The notes below the pieces were generated by a model, which did no database searches, was not told the origin of the DNA, and saw nothing but the letters and a program-made list of their open reading frames with translations. From Flavobacteriales bacterium (GTDB lineage: Bacteria; Bacteroidota; Bacteroidia; CAIKAF01), in assembly GCA_025451295.1 (NCBI GenBank), contig JANWKQ010000159.1, positions 1-33,839 of the forward strand: a stretch of 33,839 nt of DNA, given 5' to 3'. Positions 24,920 through 31,301 of this stretch are shown in pieces; positions within the stretch are counted from its first letter, which is position 1, and each line of letters begins with the position of its first letter. The translations under genes were made by a program, and so were the position numbers.

Positions 24920-27900
24920 ATGGGTAAGTTTAGTCACCTGCACGTGCATACGCAGTTTTCTTTATTGGATGGTGCAGCAGAGATCGGGAAATTATATAAA
25001 AAAGCGATTGCCGACGAAATGCCGGCACTTGCCATTACCGATCATGGAAATATGTTCGGGGTTTTTCAATTTGTTGGCGAAGCACATAAACATAAGAATG
25101 ACGACGGTTCACTCAAAATAAAACCAATCGTCGGTTGTGAATTTTATCTGGTTGAAGATCGTCACAAGAAAAAATTTACCGATGGTACCCGGGATGTCCG
25201 TTATCATCAACTATTACTCGCCAAAGATGAAGAAGGTTACAGAAATCTCTGTAAACTTTGTTCTTTAGGTTATACTGAAGGTTTATACAGTAAATTCCCA
25301 AGGATAGACAAAGAACTTATTCTTAAATATCATAAGGGTTTGATTGCTACTTCCTGTTGTTTAGGTGCGGAAGTTCCAAAGACCATCATGAAAAAAGGAG
25401 CCGAAGAGGGAGAAAAAGTTTTTAAATGGTGGCTCGATCTTTTTGGAGAGGATTATTATGTGGAACTACAACGTCATCATATTCCGGAACAAGACACAGT
25501 AAATCACGTGCTCATGGGATTTGCGCAGAAATACAATGTAAAAATGATCTGTACGAATGATTCGCATTATGTGGATCAGCAGGATTCGAATGCACATGAT
25601 ATTCTGCTTTGCATTAATACTGGGGCACGTCAGAGCGATCCAACATTCAAAGATGTAGACGACAACGGTGATGTAAGAGGAAAACGTTTTGCTTTTTTTA
25701 ATGATCAGTTCTTTTTTAAGAACACGCAGCAAATGAGTGAACTTTTTCATGATGTTCCGCAGGCATTGGATAATACGAATGAGATCATTGGAAAGATAAA
25801 GACGTTGAATCTCAAACGTGACATCCTTCTTCCCTATTTTCCAATACCAGATCATTTTAAAACACATCAAACGACTTCATCATGGAATGGAAAAGAATTA
25901 TCCATTGATGTACTCAACCAGTGGGAGTATTTGAAACACCTCACTTTTGAAGGTGCCAGAAAAAAATATAAAGAGATCAACCAGGAAGTAGAAGAACGGT
26001 TGAACTTTGAGCTGGATGTGATCCGTAACATGGGATTCCCTGGTTATTTTTTGATCGTATCCGATTTTATCGATGCTGCGAGAAAAATGGGTGTCTTTGT
26101 AGGACCCGGCAGAGGATCTGCTGCCGGATCTGCTGTAGCCTATGCGATTGGTATAACAAATATCGATCCGGTGAAGTATGATCTCCTCTTCGAGAGGTTT
26201 TTAAATCCTGAACGTATCAGCATGCCCGATATTGATACAGACTTCGACGATGAAGGTCGCGGCAAAGTGATCGACTACGTGGTAGAAAAATACGGAAAGA
26301 ATCAGGTCGCTCAGATAGTTACCTATGGCACCATGGCTGCCCGTACAAGTATACAAGATGTGGCACGTGTAATGGACATGCCCATCAACCAGATGAATGA
26401 GCTCAAATCAAAATTGCCGGATGCTCCTATCTCTTTAAATAAAATGTTGTTTGCTGAGATCTCCGGTCCGGAAGGATTGGTGGAAAAAAGCGGTTTAAGA
26501 AAGGAAGATGTAGATAAGCTAACCCTTTTACGAGATATCATGGGGAGTGGTTCTCAGGAAGCTAAAGTTTTGAAGGAGGCTGTGATCCTTGAAGGTTCTG
26601 TAAGAAATACGGGTGTACATGCATCTGCCATTATCATTGCACCCTCTGATCTCACCGATCTGCTTCCGATGGCATTGGCCAAAGATTCGGATCTTCTTCT
26701 CACCCAATACGAAGGATCGATCATCGAAGATACGGGTGTATTAAAGATGGACTTCCTCGGTTTAAAAACGTTGACCCAGATCAGGGATGCGTTGAGCCTC
26801 ATCAAAGAAAATCACGGCCTCGAAATTGATATCGATAAAATCCCACTAGATGATGCAGTGACCTTTAAATTGTATCAAAAAGGAGAAACCAACGGCACCT
26901 TCCAGTTTGAAAGTCCTGGAATGCAAAAACATTTACAAAATCTGAAACCGGATAAGTTCGAGGATCTCATTGCGATGAACGCTTTATATCGTCCGGGTCC
27001 AATGGAATATATTCCCAGTTATGTTCAGCGTAAGCATGGAAAGGAAGTAATTACCTATGATCTTCCCGAAATGAAGGAAATTCTGGCGGAGACTTATGGG
27101 ATCACCGTATACCAGGAGCAGGTAATGTTGTTGTCGCAGAAATTGGCGGGTTTTAGCAAAGGAGATGCGGATGTACTCCGGAAAGCAATGGGGAAAAAGC
27201 AGATTGACGTCCTCAATAAAATGAAATCGAAGTTTATTGAAGGTGCAACTGCCAAAGGTCATCCTGCGGATAAATTAAACAAGATCTGGGTCGATTGGGA
27301 AGCCTTTGCCCAATATGCATTTAATAAATCCCATTCCACCTGTTATGCATTTGTCGCCTATCAGACTGCTTATTTAAAAGCGCATTATCCTGCAGAGTTC
27401 ATGGCAGCCGTATTGAATGATGCAGGCTCCTCAGAAAAGATCACTTTCTTCATTGAAGAATGTAAACGAATGGGGATTGAAGTATTAAAACCGAATGTAA
27501 ATCAATCCGATATTCATTTCTCGGCAGATAAAAAAGGAAGTCTCATCTTTGGATTAAGTGCATTGAGCGGTATTGGGGAGGCTGCTACACATTCCATTGT
27601 TGAGGAAAGAAAAAAGAATGGGGAATATAAAACCGTTTATGATTTTGTAAGTCGAGTTAGTGGACGAAGTTTGAGCAGGAAAACGATGGAGGTGCTGGCC
27701 AAAGGAGGTGCATTTGATTGTTTTCCTCAAATTCACCGAGCTCAATATTTTGCTTCAGAACATGGAAATGAAGTAAGCTTCATCGAAAAGTTGCTGAAAT
27801 TCGGACAAAGTGCCAATGCTGGTAAGGATAGTACCATGGCCTCGTTATTCGGGGATATGGAGGACATCGCCATTGCAGAACCACAGCCACCCATTGCCGA

Positions 27901-28561
27901 AAAATGGTATCGCATGCAGGAACTCAGCATGGAAAAGGAAGTGGCCGGTTTTTATTTATCCGGTCATCCGTTGGACGATTTTAAATTCGACATTGAAAAA
28001 TTTACGACCCGGTCTCTTCATCATCTGAACAATCTTGGTGAATTAAAAGGTCCCCCTTTTAATTTTGCCTGCATCGTGAACAATATGGACCACCGGGTAT
28101 CGAACCGTGATAATAAACCTTTCGGCATGTTCATGCTGGAAGATTATAATACACAGTTCGAACTGAGATTATATGGGGAAGAATATTTAAAGTATAAATA
28201 CTTCTTTGAGAAAGGTGCCATGTTACTCGTTACCATGACAGTAACAGAAAATCGCCAAAAGCCAGGATTATTCTATAAAAATATTCAGAAAATAGAATTG
28301 CTGGCCGATGTAAGAAGGAACAGGTTAAAAGGGGTAAAGTTGAATATATTGTTGAATGATATAACCCCACAGGTGATCACAGATCTCGATAAAGTATTTA
28401 AAGCGAATCCTGGTGAAGTAAATGTAAAGTTCAATGTGATCAATGTTCGTTCGGGAGAATCGCTTGAACTCAAAAATAAAACATTAAACATTGATGTGAC
28501 CAATGAATTGTTGAAGGTGATCGACAAGATGCAAAGTGTGGAATTGGTCCCATTAACTTAA
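24920..28561 (+). CDS. dnaE: DNA polymerase III alpha subunit
   Basis: The 1213-aa replicative polymerase. An N-terminal PHP domain opens with HLHVHTQFSLLDG (7-19). The palm carries the catalytic aspartates D437 and D439 in PDIDTDFDDEGRGK (436-449) and D611 in KMDFLGLKTLT (609-619), matching E. coli D401, D403 and D555. PGRGSAAGSAVAYAIG lies just before the first pair. After the fingers and the helix-hairpin-helix come a probable internal clamp-binding motif MASLFGD (near residue 975) and an OB-fold region (about 1045-1130). The length is slightly over E. coli DnaE (1160). The start is fixed by the adjacent promoter. A YD-repeat-like secreted protein gene follows 19 bases downstream. Confidence 0.98.
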   Translation: MGKFSHLHVHTQFSLLDGAAEIGKLYKKAIADEMPALAITDHGNMFGVFQFVGEAHKHKNDDGSLKIKPIVGCEFYLVEDRHKKKFTDGTRDVRYHQLLLAKDEEGYRNLCKLCSLGYTEGLYSKFPRIDKELILKYHKGLIATSCCLGAEVPKTIMKKGAEEGEKVFKWWLDLFGEDYYVELQRHHIPEQDTVNHVLMGFAQKYNVKMICTNDSHYVDQQDSNAHDILLCINTGARQSDPTFKDVDDNGDVRGKRFAFFNDQFFFKNTQQMSELFHDVPQALDNTNEIIGKIKTLNLKRDILLPYFPIPDHFKTHQTTSSWNGKELSIDVLNQWEYLKHLTFEGARKKYKEINQEVEERLNFELDVIRNMGFPGYFLIVSDFIDAARKMGVFVGPGRGSAAGSAVAYAIGITNIDPVKYDLLFERFLNPERISMPDIDTDFDDEGRGKVIDYVVEKYGKNQVAQIVTYGTMAARTSIQDVARVMDMPINQMNELKSKLPDAPISLNKMLFAEISGPEGLVEKSGLRKEDVDKLTLLRDIMGSGSQEAKVLKEAVILEGSVRNTGVHASAIIIAPSDLTDLLPMALAKDSDLLLTQYEGSIIEDTGVLKMDFLGLKTLTQIRDALSLIKENHGLEIDIDKIPLDDAVTFKLYQKGETNGTFQFESPGMQKHLQNLKPDKFEDLIAMNALYRPGPMEYIPSYVQRKHGKEVITYDLPEMKEILAETYGITVYQEQVMLLSQKLAGFSKGDADVLRKAMGKKQIDVLNKMKSKFIEGATAKGHPADKLNKIWVDWEAFAQYAFNKSHSTCYAFVAYQTAYLKAHYPAEFMAAVLNDAGSSEKITFFIEECKRMGIEVLKPNVNQSDIHFSADKKGSLIFGLSALSGIGEAATHSIVEERKKNGEYKTVYDFVSRVSGRSLSRKTMEVLAKGGAFDCFPQIHRAQYFASEHGNEVSFIEKLLKFGQSANAGKDSTMASLFGDMEDIAIAEPQPPIAEKWYRMQELSMEKEVAGFYLSGHPLDDFKFDIEKFTTRSLHHLNNLGELKGPPFNFACIVNNMDHRVSNRDNKPFGMFMLEDYNTQFELRLYGEEYLKYKYFFEKGAMLLVTMTVTENRQKPGLFYKNIQKIELLADVRRNRLKGVKLNILLNDITPQVITDLDKVFKANPGEVNVKFNVINVRSGESLELKNKTLNIDVTNELLKVIDKMQSVELVPLT

Positions 28562-28580
28562 TGATCCATTAATGTGCCTT

Positions 28581-29462
28581 ATGAAGATACTAATCTACCT
28601 ATTTATTTTTTCGACTTCCCTTTATGGGCAAGATTTCCTTAGTCTGGATCTTGACAAGCCAAAAATCAAAACAGGCGTCAAACAAATAGACATTACGATT
28701 GTGCAAGACACTGCAGAAACCGCCTCCACCTTACATAACTACCGTCTTTTTGATATCAAAGGGAATTTAACCGATGAATATATGATCAATTCAAAGGGAG
28801 ACACCCTCACCTGGTACCACCGCTATCTAACGGACACAAATATGATATTTTCCCGCAGTAGTTATGACAATAGTGAAATTTCACACCAGCAGTTCTACAA
28901 TCAATACAATAACCTTGAATCGGAAACCTATGATTTTGGAGGAACCACAGGGCATCTAACGAATCTGTTTTTGTACAACGGTCAAAATCTACTCATAAGA
29001 AGAACTCAGATCTATGATTTTGGGACTTATCTCGATACCCTTGTTTACGAGGGGAATCTCCTTCAATATGTGCTCAGTTATAAATCCTATCAGGATATTC
29101 CGGATTCAACGGCCTATCTGTATAATTCAGAAAAGAACGTAACTGAAATGTTTGAATATGATGATGATCGTAAATTATCCGGACATATCATCTATACCTA
29201 CAACTCAAAAGGAGAATGTACCAAGCGGGTCAACAATAATTATTATTTCAGCAACGCGGTTAAGAATTCTACGTTTACCAAAATAAGTAGCTATCACCCA
29301 AACGGTCAATTAAAAAAAACACAAAGAATTTATATGTCCGGTGATGAGAAGAAACACGATATTGTCTCCTACTTTGACACGAATGGAAATCTCACAAAGA
29401 TGGACTCAGATTATCCTGGAAAGGGAAAAGTGTTTGCCACCTGCAAGATTACTTACTATTAG
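28581..29462 (+). CDS. Secreted YD-repeat-like protein
   Basis: A 293-aa protein with a signal peptide (about 1-16, ending SLYGQ). The mature part is made of short repeated strands such as HNYRLFDIKGNLTDEYMINS, HIIYTYNSKGECTK and ISSYHPNGQLKKTQR. These resemble YD/RHS-type or YwqK-type strand repeats, giving an extended beta structure. There is no toxin domain or RHS core motif. It starts 19 bases after the dnaE stop with no promoter in between, so it is probably read through from dnaE. A second ATG three codons upstream (28572) is possible but gives a less regular signal peptide. Only five bases separate it from the next gene. Role unknown. Confidence 0.7.
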   Translation: MKILIYLFIFSTSLYGQDFLSLDLDKPKIKTGVKQIDITIVQDTAETASTLHNYRLFDIKGNLTDEYMINSKGDTLTWYHRYLTDTNMIFSRSSYDNSEISHQQFYNQYNNLESETYDFGGTTGHLTNLFLYNGQNLLIRRTQIYDFGTYLDTLVYEGNLLQYVLSYKSYQDIPDSTAYLYNSEKNVTEMFEYDDDRKLSGHIIYTYNSKGECTKRVNNNYYFSNAVKNSTFTKISSYHPNGQLKKTQRIYMSGDEKKHDIVSYFDTNGNLTKMDSDYPGKGKVFATCKITYY

Positions 29463-29467
29463 GCTCT

Positions 29468-29662
29468 ATGAAATCAGATTACTGGAACGTAGAAGACAAG
29501 CAAGTGATCGAAAAGACCGGCAAGAAAATCTCCGAATGGATCAAGATCATGGATAAATTTTGGACCGCCGATAAAAACCCAAATGATACTGTAGCACATT
29601 TGCAAAATGAATACAATCTTCCCAGATATTGGGCAGGAACATTGACAACACTGTGTACCTAA
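29468..29662 (+). CDS. DUF4287-like small protein, possibly frameshifted at the 3' end
   Basis: A 64-aa cytoplasmic protein that fits the DUF4287 layout: EKTGKKISEWIKIMDKF (15-31), then TVAHLQNEYNLPRYWAGTLT (41-60). It ends abruptly as TLCT. Family members normally continue W-A-x-x-x-T-x-x-Y-E. Removing one TG from CTGTGT at 29651-29656 would give LYLKSKE and a stop at 29674-29676, restoring the aligned Tyr. A small insertion, or a sequencing error, at this dinucleotide is therefore plausible. It lies five bases after the YD-repeat-like gene and 17 bases (three after restoration) from the convergent CDF gene. The function of the family is unknown. Confidence 0.72.
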   Translation: MKSDYWNVEDKQVIEKTGKKISEWIKIMDKFWTADKNPNDTVAHLQNEYNLPRYWAGTLTTLCT

Positions 29663-29679
29663 AGAGCAAAGAATAAATA

Positions 29680-30288
29680 TCAGGGGGCAGACAAAACTAC
29701 CGGTTTACTTAAAACCTTTATTGAATGACGAATAAGTCCTAAACTCCATTTGGCTATTACCACTGCCACAACAATACTTAACAAAGCATCAATAATGAAA
29801 AAGTTGGTGTAGTATATAATAATTGACCCTCCAATAACGGCCACTGATGAAAATGTATCAGCCAACAAATGTAAAAAGGTACTTTTCGTATTCAGGTCCT
29901 CCAGTCCGGATTTGAACAGGATCAGAGCGGTCAATAAATTTACAGCCAGACCAACCAAAGCAACCATCATTGTTTCCATCGCCAGTATTGACGAAGGATC
30001 AATGAGATGTTTGATACCATCTATCAAGATATAGGCCACAAAGAACAGCAAACTGAGTCCGTTCACCAGGGCGGCAACATATTCCACTTTATGATTTCCT
30101 CTTTTTTCGGCAATAAGGATGGCAATAAAAGAAATAACCAAAGCAAAATTATGTCCAAGCATATGCAATGCATCACTGTATAACATTAGGCTATTCGCAA
30201 TAGCACTTACTATAAATTCAAGCACCATTACGAGAGATGTGATTACAATGCAAGCAATTAATGCCCATTTCTTGGAAATTCTTTTCAT
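29680..30288 (-). CDS. Short cation diffusion facilitator (CDF) transporter
   Basis: A 202-aa membrane protein with six TM helices of the CDF metal/H+ antiporter family, which exports Zn2+, Co2+ or similar ions from the cytoplasm. Typical CDF proteins are about 300 aa; the cytoplasmic C-terminal metal-sensing domain is missing here, as the protein ends just after TM6 (KVLSKPVVLSAP). In TM2 the metal site reads D39-A-L-H42-M-L-G-H46: the second ligand, normally Asp, is His. The TM5 site H140-L-L-A-D144 is normal. A change in metal selectivity is likely. The gene follows the LRR gene by nine bases on the same strand, probably in one operon, which is an unusual pairing. Confidence 0.88.
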   Translation of the reverse strand: MKRISKKWALIACIVITSLVMVLEFIVSAIANSLMLYSDALHMLGHNFALVISFIAILIAEKRGNHKVEYVAALVNGLSLLFFVAYILIDGIKHLIDPSSILAMETMMVALVGLAVNLLTALILFKSGLEDLNTKSTFLHLLADTFSSVAVIGGSIIIYYTNFFIIDALLSIVVAVVIAKWSLGLIRHSIKVLSKPVVLSAP

Positions 30289-30297
30289 ACTGCTTAT

Positions 30298-31230
30298 CTA
30301 ATTGCTATTGTCAAAAATGATCGTTGTATTAGGCAGAGCTATTTTTATCCGGTCCTGTTCGATAATGTCAATAGAATTACCTACCAGAAGCAGCGTTTTT
30401 AGATTGGTTAATTGCCCGATATTATCAGGTAATGTTTTGATCTGATTGAAGCTCAAAACCAATAATTCAAGTTTTTTTAGCTTGCAAATGGAAGAAGGAA
30501 GTTCTTTTAATTGGTTATTGCTGATAATGAGTTCGGACAAGTTTGATAGCTGACCAATCTTTTCATCCAATTTACCTAATTGGTTGGATTCAAGATTCAG
30601 GCTTTGAAGCTTTCTTAGGTGGTAAATAAAGGTCGGGAATTCCTCAATTTGATTGTAACCCAGATCAAGTCTTTTTAAAGAGTTCAACCTACAGGCAGAT
30701 TTCGGAAATAAGGATAGCTGGTTGAAGGTGAAAATAAGTGTAGTTAAATTTTTTAAAGAAAATACAGCCGATGGAAAGGCTGTGAACTCATTGTTTGTTA
30801 AATTCAAATAGGTTAACTGTTGTAATTTCTTCAACTCTTCGGGAAGAGCCGTCAGTTTATTTTTGCCTAATTCGATCGCCTCCAACGATCTCAGACTTTT
30901 TATTTCAGCTGGCAATACAGTGATTTGGTTTTGCTGACAGTTTATTTCCCGAAGTTCCTTTAATTCCCCAATCTCCTTCGGAAGGGTGGTCAACTTATTT
31001 TTCATCAGGTTGATATAAGTAAGTTCGCCGAACTCTGCTATTTCAGGAGATAGCTGTTCAAGACCTTGTTGCCGAAGGTTAATAGATACTACCTCTTTTT
31101 TCGCATTTCTTGCATCGGCAAAAGAGTAATAAACCTCCGAAGTATTTAAAATATCAGCCTGCTGAGAATAAGTGGAAGTAAATAGACCAAAACTCAACAA
31201 AATCAGTAAAAACTCTCGATTCGTTCTCAT
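30298..31230 (-). CDS. Secreted leucine-rich-repeat protein
   Basis: A 310-aa protein with a signal peptide (about 1-22, ending STYSQ). From about residue 45 to 275 it has ten regular 23-residue LRRs of the form LxxLxLxxNxLxxLPxxIxxLxx (for example LTYLNLTNNEFTAFPSAV and LELLVLSFNQIKTLPDNI) and a degenerate eleventh repeat as a cap. They form a curved solenoid for protein binding. It has no catalytic domain, sorting domain or lipobox, so it is presumably periplasmic or released. It is upstream of the CDF gene (nine-base gap) and downstream of the Ig-like T9SS gene, separated from it by the hairpin at 31252-31287. Confidence 0.92.
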   Translation of the reverse strand: MRTNREFLLILLSFGLFTSTYSQQADILNTSEVYYSFADARNAKKEVVSINLRQQGLEQLSPEIAEFGELTYINLMKNKLTTLPKEIGELKELREINCQQNQITVLPAEIKSLRSLEAIELGKNKLTALPEELKKLQQLTYLNLTNNEFTAFPSAVFSLKNLTTLIFTFNQLSLFPKSACRLNSLKRLDLGYNQIEEFPTFIYHLRKLQSLNLESNQLGKLDEKIGQLSNLSELIISNNQLKELPSSICKLKKLELLVLSFNQIKTLPDNIGQLTNLKTLLLVGNSIDIIEQDRIKIALPNTTIIFDNSN

Positions 31231-31251
31231 TATTCATGGATTTTATTAAAC

Positions 31252-31287
31252 GGCAAAAGAGGAGTTGGCACGATCTCCTCTCTTGCC
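31252..31287 (-). terminator. Terminator-like hairpin after the Ig-like T9SS gene
   Basis: A stem of 5 and 7 base pairs split by one mismatch (31252-31264 with 31275-31287, ten-base loop) is located 14 bases after the stop of the giant gene. On the minus strand it is followed by GTTTAATAAAA, a weak T-tract. It likely separates that gene from the LRR-CDF operon. Confidence 0.5.
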
Positions 31288-31301
31288 ATTCATGACAATT
31301 T

